NCBI GenBank assembly: GCA_009694265.1
Contig: SHVM01000002.1
Location: 1 to 64,000 of the forward strand
Source: Pseudolabrys sp.
GTDB lineage: Bacteria; Pseudomonadota; Alphaproteobacteria; Rhizobiales; Xanthobacteraceae
Length of the DNA: 64,000 nucleotides
Reading direction: 5' to 3'
The position numbers and the translations under genes were made by a program. The notes under the pieces are model-generated. The model saw only the letters and a program-made list of their open reading frames with translations. It was not told the DNA's origin and searched no databases. This document shows, one piece after another, positions 1 to 8,371 of this stretch (the first letter of the stretch is position 1; every line of letters begins with the position of its first letter).

Positions 1-85
1 GCGCAGCTTTGCCCTGTGCCATCGACACTTCAATCTGACGAAGCAGCGTCACAATCTGCTCTGCACCAAACCTCTTCTTCGGCAT
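1..85 (-). CDS. IS3-family transposase OrfA, N-terminal fragment
   Basis: The minus-strand frame from ATG at 85 begins MPKKRFGAEQIVTLLRQIEV and stays open to the window edge, giving 28 residues. This resembles the helix-turn-helix N-terminus of the small OrfA protein of IS3-family elements, which binds the element ends and normally needs a programmed frameshift into OrfB to make full transposase. A strong ribosome site (GGAAAGGAG) lies just upstream of the ATG. Only the first third or so is visible, so integrity cannot be judged. Confidence 0.8.
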   Translation of the reverse strand, partial: MPKKRFGAEQIVTLLRQIEVSMAQGKAA

Positions 86-148
86 GACCAAGCTCCTTTC
101 CAAGCTATTCTCTCACAACGCTTGGTCCAAAAAAGCCAGGTCAGGTCA
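1..148 (-). mobile_element. Left end of an IS3-like insertion sequence (partial)
   Basis: The window opens inside an insertion sequence that extends beyond position 1. Its transposase gene starts at 85 and reads leftward. Read on the minus strand, the probable terminus begins TGACCTGACCTGG at 148, and the resident gene's stop codon follows directly at 149-151. The family call rests on the transposase N-terminus. The exact terminus, the inverted-repeat partner and the target duplication cannot be checked because the other end is outside the window. Confidence 0.7.
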
Positions 149-289
149 TTAGGTTCCCGTCTCGGTCGAGCGCGGTTTGAAGCCGGTCCCGCCGCAGCGC
201 TGACATTTCACTTTCTTGTCGCCCAGCTTGATCAGCCCTTTGCCTTCGCAATTAGCGCATTTTTCTTTTTTCTTACCGAGCTTCTGCAT
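149..289 (-). CDS. Small zinc-ribbon protein (46 aa)
   Basis: A 46-residue lysine-rich protein carries two CxxC pairs, CANC at residues 11-14 and CQRC at 29-32, each followed by glycines (CANCEGKG and CQRCGGTG). This resembles half of the DnaJ cysteine-rich domain, and a structural zinc ribbon is the likely fold. A good ribosome site (GGAG, 5 nt before the ATG) supports translation. It lies 30 bp after the DUF6636-like gene on the same strand and may be cotranscribed with it. Its stop codon abuts the insertion-sequence end, so the native C-terminus may have been cut. Function is unknown. Confidence 0.7.
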   Translation of the reverse strand: MQKLGKKKEKCANCEGKGLIKLGDKKVKCQRCGGTGFKPRSTETGT

Positions 290-319
290 GGTTTCTCCAA
301 ATCCAAGACCGAATTAAAT

Positions 320-760
320 TTATTGTAGTTTGATGTCTTTCGCGCCCATGAAAAAGCCCTTGCCGTCGGCGCGCTTGCAGGTCACCCCGGCCGCGGCTGA
401 ATCGCAGGTGAACGGGCCATGCGACCAGCCCAAGCCATGCGCGAAAACATTATCGGCACCGCAGCAACTTGGATCGCCGACATTATTGAACCGGCGAACG
501 TTTTTCGGCGTCAGCACCACGCGCACGTATTTCGACTCGCTGCGATCACACGACAGTTCCGGGCCGCCATCGAAAGGCTTATAGACCGGCGCGCCGCCCT
601 TCGGTGTGAAGGTACACTCGATGGTTTTCGAGGGCATGACGAAATTGATCTGGCCGTTTGCGCCGGCGGGAAAAACCGCGGGCGTCTGCGCGAACGCCAT
701 GCCGTTGGCCACGGCAAGCATGAAACAGCATGAGGTCAAGCCAGTCAGCAAGGTTTTCAT
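320..760 (-). CDS. Secreted cysteine-rich DUF6636-like protein
   Basis: The 146-residue protein begins with a signal peptide ending around AFAQ (residue 25). The mature part has six cysteines (49, 71, 99, 100, 119, 128), an even number that suits disulfides in the periplasm or outside the cell. The tail, with GPFTCDS, GVTCKR and GxGFF, resembles DUF6636 domains, whose function is unknown. The ribosome site AGAGG fits the ATG at 760. The zinc-ribbon gene follows 30 bp downstream and a VKOR-type disulfide enzyme lies upstream on the same strand. Confidence 0.7.
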   Translation of the reverse strand: MKTLLTGLTSCCFMLAVANGMAFAQTPAVFPAGANGQINFVMPSKTIECTFTPKGGAPVYKPFDGGPELSCDRSESKYVRVVLTPKNVRRFNNVGDPSCCGADNVFAHGLGWSHGPFTCDSAAAGVTCKRADGKGFFMGAKDIKLQ

Positions 761-892
761 GTAAATCCTCTTTGAAAAAATGACTTCGCGCGGGGATGCT
801 ACACCGTTTCATGCCCAAGGCGCCATGCGGGGACGGCCGTTCAGCCTGAATATGATCCCGGATTTCGCTTCGTTCCATCCGGGCTACGCTTG

Positions 893-1330
893 CTAGGATC
901 GCGCAGTGCTCGCTCTAACATGCGAGAGCGCCGCGACGAAGAGCAGAAGGGTCGTGACCGCGGAGACGAGACAATAAATGCAGAAGGCGTGGATGAAGGC
1001 GATCTGCAAGTAGCCAAAATAGATCGAGAAGCACACACCCAAGGCGGCGTAGGCCAGCGCGCCGTAACGCAGCCCGCGCGAGAATGGATCGAATGCCAAC
1101 AGCGCCGCCAAGCCGAACATGTAAAGGTAATAGACGACGCCGAAATACCCCACCGGCAGTTTGTAGATGCGCGCATAGGGGCTGTTGGCGACCTCGTTGC
1201 AGCCATTGATCGGCGGCGGGCACCACAGCTCCAAGCCGTTATAGAGCTGGTAGACATCATAGAATGCGACACTGGTCCCCAGCAGCGCGAGCGCGAGCAT
1301 GATAATGGGAGCGTAGAAACCTTTTTTCAT
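893..1330 (-). CDS. Vitamin K epoxide reductase (VKOR) family membrane protein
   Basis: This 145-residue protein has four or five membrane segments. It shows the loop cysteine pair C37/C44 (WCPPPINGC) and the active-site motif CIYC at 117-120 in the last hydrophobic segment. Bacterial VKOR homologues reoxidise a DsbA-like thioredoxin using quinone, replacing DsbB, so a role in periplasmic disulfide formation is likely. The ATG at 1330 was chosen over an in-frame TTG seven codons upstream because the protein then starts MKKGF ahead of the first membrane helix. No DsbA-like gene is adjacent. Confidence 0.85.
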   Translation of the reverse strand: MKKGFYAPIIMLALALLGTSVAFYDVYQLYNGLELWCPPPINGCNEVANSPYARIYKLPVGYFGVVYYLYMFGLAALLAFDPFSRGLRYGALAYAALGVCFSIYFGYLQIAFIHAFCIYCLVSAVTTLLLFVAALSHVRASTARS

Positions 1331-1351
1331 GATTGACCCATTTGCGGGCAA

Positions 1352-1641
1352 AATAGGTCGAATTTACTTTTCTCTTCGAAAGCCAATGTGAATGCTGGCA
1401 ATAAACCAGACGCCGCGCTTTGCGATGCATCAAACGAACGCGCTTCCCCTGCTCCCCTTGGAGTAGAGGGAAGCGGGAATGGCTCATCGTTGTCGGCGCC
1501 AAACTTTCATTTGTCATCACTGGGCTTGTCCCGTTGATCCCGCTTAGGATGGCAATGCGAGTCCTTAAGCGAGATGCCCGGGTCAAGCCCGGGCATGACA
1601 ACAAATGGAGTTATCAGCGAAAGTAAAACCAGGACAGCACC
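1352..1641. repeat. Intergenic region with an interspersed palindromic element (core 1513-1599)
   Basis: The space between the VKOR and parB genes has no supported gene. At 1513-1599 lies an element that opens with GTCATCAC and closes with a strong hairpin (GATGCCCGGGTCAAGCCC then GGGCATGAC). The same architecture recurs at 2627-2701, and its closing hairpin recurs at 57222-57252, so this is a dispersed repeat family. Such hairpins could act as transcription ends or mRNA-stabilising structures, but function is inferred only from shape and position. Confidence 0.65.
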
Positions 1642-1695
1642 CTACTTCCCCTACTTCCCCTACTTCCCCTACTTCCCCTACTTCCCCAACTTCCT
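1642..1695. repeat. 9-bp tandem repeat overlapping the parB stop codon
   Basis: Five perfect copies of CTACTTCCC (1642-1686) are followed by a degenerate sixth unit, CAACTTCCT (1687-1695). On the minus strand each unit reads GGGAAGTAG, that is Gly-Lys-stop. The array therefore repeats the last two codons and the stop codon of parB in frame. It looks like slipped-strand expansion of the gene's own 3' end. Confidence 0.9.
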
Positions 1696-2556
1696 AATCA
1701 CCCCATCCAGCTGATCCAAATCGCGATACTTGATATGCAGCGTGCCGCCCTGGCCGCGGTGATCGACGCTCACCGCCAGCCCCAAAGCATCGGATAATTT
1801 TTTCTCCAGCGCCTTGGTGTCGGGGTCCTTGGCGCCGCTGGTATAGCCCTTGGCCGTGTTGCGCAGATCGCGCGCCTGCATGGTGCCGTCCTTGCGCGCG
1901 GCCGCTTCGACCTGGCGCACGTTCAAGCCACGCTTGATGATTTCCTGCGCGACTTCAAGCGCGTTCGGCTGGCCGACCAGCTGGCGCGCGTGACCGGCCG
2001 AAAGCTGGCCGGATGAAATGAGCGCCTTCACCGGCTCCGACAGCTTCAAGAGCCGCACGAGATTGGCCACATGCGAACGGCTCTTGCCGACGATCTGCGC
2101 GACGTCATCCTGGCTGCGATCGAATTTTTCCATCAACGCCTGATAGCCGGCCGCTTCTTCGATCGGATTCAAATCGGCGCGCTGCACATTTTCGATGATG
2201 GCGAATTCGAGCGCCTGCGCGTCGGTCGCTTCCACAATGGCAATCGGCACGTCGTGCAGGCCGGCGCGCTGCGCGGCGCGCCATCGCCGCTCGCCGGCGA
2301 TGATTTCGAAATGATCGGCCTTAGCCCGCGCGGGCCGCACCACGATCGGCTGGATGATGCCGTGCTCTTTGATCGAGGCGGCGAGTTCGTTGAGTTCAGC
2401 TTCGGTGAAATTGCGGCGCGGGTTGTGCGGATTGGCGGTGAGGTTTTCGACCGGCGCGCGCCGCGGTTTGCGCGCGCTGTCTACCGAGGGCGACTCTTCG
2501 CTCACCTCGCCCATCAGCGAGGCCAGGCCGCGTCCCAATCGCGAGTGATCCACCAT
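1678..2556 (-). CDS. parB: Chromosome partitioning protein ParB
   Basis: This 292-residue ParB binds parS, loads and slides on DNA as a CTP-dependent clamp, and stimulates ParA to move sister origins apart. The N-terminal CTPase domain carries GERRWRA at residues 88-94 and ENVQRADLNPIEEA near 122-135. A helix-turn-helix lies at about 150-175 and a dimerisation domain at the C-terminus. It sits 157 bp downstream of parA, separated by a palindromic repeat. A perfect parS is about 3.7 kb away at 6245-6260. Its stop codon lies in a 9-bp tandem repeat. Confidence 0.97.
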   Translation of the reverse strand: MVDHSRLGRGLASLMGEVSEESPSVDSARKPRRAPVENLTANPHNPRRNFTEAELNELAASIKEHGIIQPIVVRPARAKADHFEIIAGERRWRAAQRAGLHDVPIAIVEATDAQALEFAIIENVQRADLNPIEEAAGYQALMEKFDRSQDDVAQIVGKSRSHVANLVRLLKLSEPVKALISSGQLSAGHARQLVGQPNALEVAQEIIKRGLNVRQVEAAARKDGTMQARDLRNTAKGYTSGAKDPDTKALEKKLSDALGLAVSVDHRGQGGTLHIKYRDLDQLDGVIRKLGK

Positions 2557-2626
2557 CGCCGCCGCTCCCGAATGTCTCGCTACGCTTGCCTCTTAAGTGT
2601 TTTCGTTTCGCTGCGTTATTTTCTTT

Positions 2627-2701
2627 GTCATTGCCGGACTTAATCCGGCAATCCATCTTCTTTCAAAAAAGATGGATGCGCGGGTCAAGCCCGCGCATGA
2701 C
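2627..2701. repeat. Triple-hairpin palindromic element between parA and parB
   Basis: Three hairpins lie in succession: ATTGCCGG with CCGGCAAT, CATCTT with AAGATG, and TGCGCGGG with CCCGCGCA. The whole is bounded by GTCAT and ATGAC. It belongs to the same dispersed family as 1513-1599. Lying inside a presumed parA-parB operon, it could uncouple expression of the two genes by partial termination or by mRNA stabilisation, although this has not been shown. Confidence 0.75.
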
Positions 2702-2713
2702 GGTTGTGATCGC

Positions 2714-3580
2714 CTACCCCGCCTTCAATTCCTTCTCACGCTGAATGATCTCGGTGGCGAGGCGCAAGTAAGCTTCACTGCCGACGCATTTCAAATCATA
2801 GACCAGCACCGGCTTGCCGTAGGACGGCGCTTCCGAAATGCGCACGTTACGCGGGATCATCGTCTCGTAAACCTTGCGGCCCATGAACTGACGCACGTCG
2901 GCGACAACCTGGTTGGCGAGATTGTTGCGTGAGTCGTACATGGTGAGCACGATGCCGTGGATGGTAAGATTCGGATTGAGCGTGGTCTTGACCTGCTCGA
3001 CGGTCTTGAGCAATTGCGACAATCCTTCGAGCGCGAAGAATTCGCATTGCAGCGGAACGAGAATTGAATCCGCCGCGGCCATGGCGTTGACCGTGATCAG
3101 ATTGAGCGACGGCGGGCAGTCGACCAGCACATAGGTGAAGTCGTAGCTGCGCGTGCCGGTGTTGAGATTGGCGAGCGCGCTGCGCAAACGGAACGCGCGG
3201 TCGCGCGACTGGCCGATTTCGAGTTCCAAACCTGAGAGGTCCATGGTCGAGGGCGCGATGAAAAGTTGCGGCACCGCCGTCGGGATCACCGCATCGCGCA
3301 TCGGCGCCGCGCCCGTGAGCACGTCATAGGTCGAAGTGCGGCGCGCCTTGCGCTCAATGCCGAGCCCGGTCGAGGCGTTGCCCTGCGGGTCGAGATCGAC
3401 GATCAGCACGTGCTCGCCGATGGCGGCCAAGGCGGTGCCGAGATTGATCGCCGTGGTGGTCTTGCCAACGCCGCCCTTCTGGTTGGCGATCGCCAGCACC
3501 CGCGGGCGGCCGGCCGGGGCCTTGGCATCCAGTTTGGCGAAGGGGACGAGCTGCGGGTCGGATGTCGGGGTATCAGTCAT
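2714..3580 (-). CDS. parA: Chromosome partitioning ATPase ParA
   Basis: This 288-residue ParA/Soj-type ATPase has the deviant Walker motif KGGVGKTT at residues 35-42, the Walker A' DLDPQGNAST segment, and the Walker B stretch VLVDCPPSL. It binds the nucleoid as an ATP dimer and is released when ParB-parS complexes stimulate hydrolysis, pulling replicated origins poleward. It follows rsmG (77 bp gap) on the same strand, the standard mnmG-rsmG-parA-parB order of alphaproteobacteria. The start at 3580 gives an N-terminal tail of about 27 residues before the fold. Confidence 0.97.
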   Translation of the reverse strand: MTDTPTSDPQLVPFAKLDAKAPAGRPRVLAIANQKGGVGKTTTAINLGTALAAIGEHVLIVDLDPQGNASTGLGIERKARRTSTYDVLTGAAPMRDAVIPTAVPQLFIAPSTMDLSGLELEIGQSRDRAFRLRSALANLNTGTRSYDFTYVLVDCPPSLNLITVNAMAAADSILVPLQCEFFALEGLSQLLKTVEQVKTTLNPNLTIHGIVLTMYDSRNNLANQVVADVRQFMGRKVYETMIPRNVRISEAPSYGKPVLVYDLKCVGSEAYLRLATEIIQREKELKAG

Positions 3581-3657
3581 GACGGCGTTTCTATCGGTTG
3601 TTCTGGACCTGGCAGCTCATGCACTCGGAGGCGAGGAATACGTCCTCACAGGCGAGC

Positions 3658-4326
3658 TTAGGGGCGTCTATGAGCCTTAAGACCGCGAATGAGGAGGATA
3701 TTGCCCTCCGGGCTGGTCTTGCTGGGCACTTTCGAGCTCTCAAGTGTCCAATATTTAGCGGCTTCGGTCAATTCAGCGTCTACATCTTGACCCTTGGGGA
3801 AGATTCCGAGCGCTCCCCGCTCGATCAGTGGAAAGCTCTGATCGCAAAGGGTTTTCAACGGGGATAACGCGCGCGCCGTCACGACATCCACGTTGTCCCC
3901 GTAGCTGTCCCCAAAATTCTCCGCCCTAATCTGGTGGACCACCGCCGGAATCCGCGTCACGCGCACCGCCTCGCGCAAAAAATTGGCTTTTTTGCCTACG
4001 CTTTCAATCAGATGGACCAGAGCGCCGGGCTTATCCGCCAGCGCGCAAGCGATCGGAATGCCGGGAAATCCGGCGCCGGATCCGTAATCCGCCCAGACCA
4101 ACGCATCCGGCGCATGATCGATGAGCTGGAGCGAGTCGGAGATGTGGCGAGACCACAGCAGAGGAAGCGTTGATTCTGCCACGAGGTTGATCTTCTTCTG
4201 CCAAAGCAACAGCAGAGCAACGAAGATCTCGAGACGTTCTTGTGTTTCACATGAAACAGGTGTGAGCGAAAACGCACGTTTTTTATCGGCGTCGCGCTCG
4301 AAATCGCCCTGCCCGCGCTTGCTCAC
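3658..4326 (-). CDS. rsmG: 16S rRNA (guanine-N7) methyltransferase RsmG (GidB)
   Basis: This 222-residue protein is a class I SAM-dependent methyltransferase that modifies G527 (E. coli numbering) of 16S rRNA. Loss of the enzyme gives low-level streptomycin resistance in many bacteria. The SAM-binding loop is seen as [11 protein letters not shown] near residues 81-91. Its ATG overlaps the mnmG stop by 4 bp, so translation is probably coupled. A near-perfect parS lies within its N-terminal codons at 4243-4258, so the coding sequence also appears to serve as a ParB-binding site. Confidence 0.96.
   Translation of the reverse strand: MSKRGQGDFERDADKKRAFSLTPVSCETQERLEIFVALLLLWQKKINLVAESTLPLLWSRHISDSLQLIDHAPDALVWADYGSGAGFPGIPIACALADKPGALVHLIESVGKKANFLREAVRVTRIPAVVHQIRAENFGDSYGDNVDVVTARALSPLKTLCDQSFPLIERGALGIFPKGQDVDAELTEAAKYWTLESSKVPSKTSPEGNILLIRGLKAHRRP
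4243..4258. promoter_or_regulatory. Near-perfect parS site inside rsmG
   Basis: The 16-mer TGTTTCACATGAAACA differs at one central position from TGTTTCACGTGAAACA, the ParB-binding parS palindrome, which is present perfectly at 6245-6260. The half sites GTTTCAC/GTGAAAC recognised by the ParB helix-turn-helix are nearly intact. Its place within codons of rsmG, about 660 bp upstream of the parA start, fits the habit of parS sites to cluster around parAB. Binding strength is unknown. Confidence 0.75.
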
Positions 4327-6188
4327 GCGCTTTTCTTGGTGCGGCCGCGTTTCACATGCGCGACAAGCAGCGTCAGCGCCGCCGGCGTCATGCCATCGAT
4401 CTTGCTCGCATGTCCGATCGTGCGCGGCCGATGCGATTGCAGTTTTTGTTTTGCTTCGTTCGACAGTCCCGGCAACGCGGCGTAATCGAAATCGTCGGGC
4501 AAAGCGAAACTTTCATCGCGCCGGTACGACGCGACATCCGCCGCCTGGCGCGACAGATAAACATCGTACTTGGCATCGATCTCGATCTGCTCGGCGATTT
4601 TTGGCGCGAGGGTACCGAAGCGCGGCCAGATTTTCGCAAGATCCGATATCGCAATGTTGGGGTATGACAACATTTCAAACGCCGTGCGCCGGTGCCCGTC
4701 TTTGTTGAGCGTAATGCCGTGGCGCTCCGCTTCTTTCGGCGTGAGCGAAACTGAATTTGCAAATTCTCGCGCAGCATTTATGGCCGATGATTTTTCGCCA
4801 TAGGCGCGCGCACGTTCAGACCCGATGCAGCCGATTGCATTTCCCATATCGGTCAAACGCTGATCCGCATTGTCAGCGCGCAGCTTCAAACGATACTCCG
4901 CGCGCGACGTAAACATTCGGTACGGTTCGCTAACACCGCGCGTCACCAAATCGTCGATCATCACGCCGATATAGGCTTGCGCGCGATCAAAAATAATATC
5001 AGCCCCGCCGGAGGCTTTTGCCGCCGCGTTGAGACCTGCAAGAAGTCCCTGTGCCGCAGCCTCTTCGTAGCCGGTGGTGCCGTTGATCTGGCCCGCGAGA
5101 TAAAGGCCGTGCAGCCGTTTTGTCTCTAGCGTCGGATTGAGCTCGCGCGGATCGACGTAATCATATTCGATCGCATAACCTGGCCGCACGAAGCGCGCAT
5201 TTTCCAAACCGGGTATCGTCGCGACCAGCGCGTGCTGAACTTCTTCCGGCAGTGATGTGGAAATTCCATTCGGATAAACGGTGGTGTCGTCGAGACCTTC
5301 CGGCTCCAGAAATATCTGGTGTCCGTCGCGCTCGCCGAACTTCACGATCTTGTCTTCGATCGATGGACAATAGCGCGGACCGCGGCTGGCGATCTGGCCG
5401 GAATACATCGGCGAGCGATGCACATTGGCGCGGATGATTTCATGTGTTGCTGCAACGGTGCGCGTGATGCCGCATTCGATTTGGCGGTTTTGAATGCACT
5501 CGGTGAGCATTGAGAATGGCTCGGGCACGTCGTCGCCGGGCTGCATCTCAAGGCTTTGCCAATCGATGCTGCGGCCATCGAGACGCGGCGGCGTGCCAGT
5601 TTTTAAACGGCCAAGCGTGAAACCGAATTTTTCCAGCGTATTTGACAAACCAATTGCCGGCGCTTCGCCGGCGCGGCCGGCGGGAATTTGTTTTTCGCCG
5701 ATATGGATGAGGCCGCGCAAAAAAGTGCCGGTGGTCAAAACCACCGCGCCCGTTGCGATCTCACGGCCATCGATGAATTTCACCCCGCAAACGCGGGCGT
5801 TTTCGACTACCAGGTCATCGGCCTCAGCTTCAATGACCTCAAGGTTGGGCGTAGCTCGGATCGCTTCCTGCATCGCGGCCGCATAGAGCTTGCGGTCGGC
5901 CTGGGCGCGCGGACCCCTAACAGCAGGCCCTTTGCGACGATTGAGAACGCGGAATTGAATGCCGCCTTTGTCGGTGACATGGCCCATGAGGCCGTCCAGG
6001 GCATCGATTTCCCGCACCAGATGGCCCTTTCCGAGCCCACCGATGGCCGGATTGCAGGACATGGCGCCAATGGTCGCGAAGCGATGGGTCACCAGGGCCG
6101 TCCGCGCGCCCATACGGGCGCTAGCGGCCGCGGCCTCACAGCCGGCATGACCGCCGCCAATCACGACGACATCGAAATGCGTGCGCAT
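4323..6188 (-). CDS. mnmG: tRNA uridine-5-carboxymethylaminomethyl modification enzyme MnmG (GidA)
   Basis: This 621-residue FAD protein partners MnmE to build the cmnm5 group on wobble U34 of several tRNAs. The dinucleotide-binding motif [10 protein letters not shown] lies at residues 11-20. The family signatures [20 protein letters not shown] and [16 protein letters not shown] are both present, and the length is normal. It overlaps rsmG by 4 bp downstream. The parS-bearing gap separates it from mnmE upstream, which is on the same strand. Confidence 0.98.
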   Translation of the reverse strand: MRTHFDVVVIGGGHAGCEAAAASARMGARTALVTHRFATIGAMSCNPAIGGLGKGHLVREIDALDGLMGHVTDKGGIQFRVLNRRKGPAVRGPRAQADRKLYAAAMQEAIRATPNLEVIEAEADDLVVENARVCGVKFIDGREIATGAVVLTTGTFLRGLIHIGEKQIPAGRAGEAPAIGLSNTLEKFGFTLGRLKTGTPPRLDGRSIDWQSLEMQPGDDVPEPFSMLTECIQNRQIECGITRTVAATHEIIRANVHRSPMYSGQIASRGPRYCPSIEDKIVKFGERDGHQIFLEPEGLDDTTVYPNGISTSLPEEVQHALVATIPGLENARFVRPGYAIEYDYVDPRELNPTLETKRLHGLYLAGQINGTTGYEEAAAQGLLAGLNAAAKASGGADIIFDRAQAYIGVMIDDLVTRGVSEPYRMFTSRAEYRLKLRADNADQRLTDMGNAIGCIGSERARAYGEKSSAINAAREFANSVSLTPKEAERHGITLNKDGHRRTAFEMLSYPNIAISDLAKIWPRFGTLAPKIAEQIEIDAKYDVYLSRQAADVASYRRDESFALPDDFDYAALPGLSNEAKQKLQSHRPRTIGHASKIDGMTPAALTLLVAHVKRGRTKKSA

Positions 6189-6442
6189 TTGCGCCTTGTA
6201 GCGGAGGGCCGCTGGCGGGTCAAAAACATCCCGTTTTTGCGGAATGTTTCACGTGAAACACTGTCAAATAGGTATCAAATTACTGTTGATCTGCTTGTTC
6301 TTAGGCTCGAACTGCGCATCCTCGGGGCAGAATATCCGCTGCTCGTGGCCGAGCCAAATTACTCTTCTGGGTGCGCTTCGTGGCAGAACACTTGGTCCGA
6401 CCTCTTTGACGCCATTCGGCCAGCTATTTGCCCAAAAACTGG
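6189..6442. other. mnmE-mnmG intergenic region containing parS
   Basis: This 254-bp gap holds the perfect parS site near its mnmG end and no convincing gene. It is less GC-rich than the flanking genes. Frames open on the plus strand here (for example from 6244) run into mnmE antisense and lack ribosome sites, so they were not called. The mnmG promoter would be expected in this stretch, but I could not identify -35/-10 boxes with confidence. Confidence 0.6.
6245..6260. promoter_or_regulatory. parS: parS centromere site, perfect palindrome
   Basis: The sequence TGTTTCACGTGAAACA is a perfect 16-bp palindrome and matches the parS consensus shared by Caulobacter, Bacillus and most ParABS systems. 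It lies in the mnmE-mnmG gap, 57 bp upstream of the mnmG start and within about 9 kb of the candidate replication origin. ParB encoded at 1678-2556 is expected to nucleate here and spread, and SMC to load from the complex. Confidence 0.93.
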
Positions 6443-7918
6443 CTACTTGCCAATGCAGAAGTCACGGAAGATCACGTCCAGGATATCCTCGACATCCACA
6501 CGGCCGGTCAGCCGCCCGAGCGCGCGAGCGGCGATACGCAGCTCCTCTGCCAGCAAATCCTCATGCCCCGCTACTTCGCGCGCCAGCGCCCGGCGCAGGG
6601 CCGCCAGGACCTCCTCGAGCGCGTAGCGATGACGCACGCGGGTGACCAGCGAGGATTCGGCACCGGCCAGGAAAGCCTCGGCGTGACGGGCCAACCGATC
6701 CAACAGCAGGTCAAATCCCTCACCTGTTGTGGCCGATAAATTGAACTCCAAGTCATTATTATAGGATATAGATTCATTTTTATTGCTTAACGGAGCATTA
6801 ACCAAGCTTCTCAAGGGTTTATTAGATCGTAAAGGTAATTCACTCTTATTGATATTATGCTTTTGATGTTCATTCTTTGATCTAACCTGTTGAATCAGAT
6901 CAATTTTGTTACGGATTAGCCAGGTCGCCGGTGCCGACAGGCTTTGCTCCACCAGCACAGTGCGATCCGGCAGTCCGGGGCCGCTGGCCTCGCCCGCATC
7001 CACCACCCACAGCACGAGGTCGGCGCCGTCCGCTCGCTCACGTGCGCGGCGCACGCCTTCCAGCTCGACCGGGTCGTCCGTTTCGCGAATGCCGGCGGTA
7101 TCGAGCAGAGTCACCGGCAGGCCGCCGAGATCGAGATGCACCTCGATCACGTCGCGGGTGGTCCCGGCATAGGGCGAGACAATCGCCGCCTCACGCTTGG
7201 CGATCCGGTTGAGCAGCGTCGACTTGCCGGCATTGGGCGGGCCTGCAATCGCCACCACCAGGCCTTCGCGCAGCCGCTCGCCACGGCCGCCATCGGCCAG
7301 CGCGGCCGCGATCTCGTCCGCCAGTTCGCGCGCGATTGTCAGCGCCGGCTGAACTAGATTTTCCGGCACGTCGCCCTCGTCGGAAAAATCGATCCTCGCT
7401 TCGACCAGCGCCAGCGCCTGGATCAGCCTTTGTCGCCAGGTCTCCGCGCGGCCCCCAAGCAAGCCCTTCATCTGGCGGAACGCCTGCCGGCGCTGGCCTT
7501 GCGTCTCAGCAGCCACCAGGTCGGCGAGGCCTTCGACCGCGGTCAGATCGAGCTTGCCATTCTCGAAGGCGCGGCGGGTGAACTCGCCGGCCTCGGCCGG
7601 ACGCAGGCCCTCGATGCGCCCGAGCGCCGTTAGCACCGCGCCAATCACCGCGCGGCCGCCGTGCAGCTGCAGCTCGGCTGTGTCCTCGCCGGTCTCGCTG
7701 TGCGGCGCGGGAAACCACAGGATGAGCGCCTCGTCGATGATCTCGTTTGTTAGCGGGTCGCGAATGCGGGCCAGCGCAGCCTGGCGCGGCTCGGGACTTT
7801 TGCCGGTGAGAGCCTGCAACGCCGCGCCCGCGCGCGGGCCGGAAATGCGGATGACGGCAATGGCCGCTGGCGGGCGGCCGGAACTGAGGGCGAAGATCGT
7901 GGGGCGGGTGGGGGGCAT
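6443..7918 (-). CDS. mnmE: tRNA modification GTPase MnmE (TrmE)
   Basis: This 491-residue protein has the N-terminal folate-binding domain, a helical domain and an inserted G domain. G1 is GPPNAGKS (226-233), G3 is DTAGIRE (273-279) and G4 is NKID (337-340). The C-terminal CIGK carries the essential cysteine. It works with MnmG on U34 of tRNA. Oddly, residues about 343-390, between NKID and SATTG, form a lysine/asparagine/serine-rich stretch encoded by markedly AT-rich DNA (6749-6892). This segment is usually short in the family. The active motifs are intact, so the protein is probably functional. Confidence 0.96.
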   Translation of the reverse strand: MPPTRPTIFALSSGRPPAAIAVIRISGPRAGAALQALTGKSPEPRQAALARIRDPLTNEIIDEALILWFPAPHSETGEDTAELQLHGGRAVIGAVLTALGRIEGLRPAEAGEFTRRAFENGKLDLTAVEGLADLVAAETQGQRRQAFRQMKGLLGGRAETWRQRLIQALALVEARIDFSDEGDVPENLVQPALTIARELADEIAAALADGGRGERLREGLVVAIAGPPNAGKSTLLNRIAKREAAIVSPYAGTTRDVIEVHLDLGGLPVTLLDTAGIRETDDPVELEGVRRARERADGADLVLWVVDAGEASGPGLPDRTVLVEQSLSAPATWLIRNKIDLIQQVRSKNEHQKHNINKSELPLRSNKPLRSLVNAPLSNKNESISYNNDLEFNLSATTGEGFDLLLDRLARHAEAFLAGAESSLVTRVRHRYALEEVLAALRRALAREVAGHEDLLAEELRIAARALGRLTGRVDVEDILDVIFRDFCIGK

Positions 7919-7954
7919 TGCGGGGGTATATATGCCGATGACAAGTCAGAGCGC

Positions 7955-8371
7955 CTACACGCAATCCATCTCGATGTCGAACAGTCCCGGCCACGAGTGG
8001 ATGAACATGAAAATCCGCGACGGCGCGTCTTTCGGGAAATAGCGGTCATAGGCGGCGTTGAAGGTTGCGAAGTGCGCTGGTCCCGGCACGCAATAGACAT
8101 TGCACTTGATCACCTGCGAGAGCGACGAGCCGGCGGCCTCCAGGCAATGCTTGAGCTGGCCCAATATAAGCTCGCATTGCCGCTCGAAGGCGACCTGCTT
8201 GATCTCGCCGGTTTCCGGATCGAACGGCGGCAGGCCCGACAGATAGACGAAGCCGTTGGCAATGGTGACCGGGTGCGCCACGCCGCCTTTTCTATAGCGC
8301 TCCAGATAAGTCGAAAACGGCTCACCCGCATGCGTTTGATCATGAGTGTTCCTCTTAAGTGAGACCGCCAT
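7955..8371 (-). CDS. RidA/YjgF/YER057c/UK114 family protein
   Basis: From the ATG at 8371 this is a 138-residue protein of the RidA family. Archetypes hydrolyse reactive enamine/imine intermediates made by PLP enzymes, but many subgroups have other or unknown roles. The recognisable core runs from GFVYLSGLPPFDPETGEI to VYCVPGPAHFATFNAAYDRYF. The conserved arginine of true RidA near CNVYC is not evident, so deaminase activity is uncertain. The start is doubtful: the only good ribosome site nearby (AGAGGA) precedes an ATG at about 8343 that is in another frame. Confidence 0.8.
   Translation of the reverse strand: MAVSLKRNTHDQTHAGEPFSTYLERYRKGGVAHPVTIANGFVYLSGLPPFDPETGEIKQVAFERQCELILGQLKHCLEAAGSSLSQVIKCNVYCVPGPAHFATFNAAYDRYFPKDAPSRIFMFIHSWPGLFDIEMDCV

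Noticed and set aside
122-3867. Many long open frames opposite or offset to parB, parA, rsmG and neighbours
   Set aside because: High-GC DNA keeps several frames open. These lack ribosome sites and family motifs and overlap firmly assigned genes.
4349-4361. Extra parS-like half site GTTTCACATGCGC at the end of mnmG
   Set aside because: Only one half of the palindrome is preserved; the other arm is missing, so ParB binding is unlikely.
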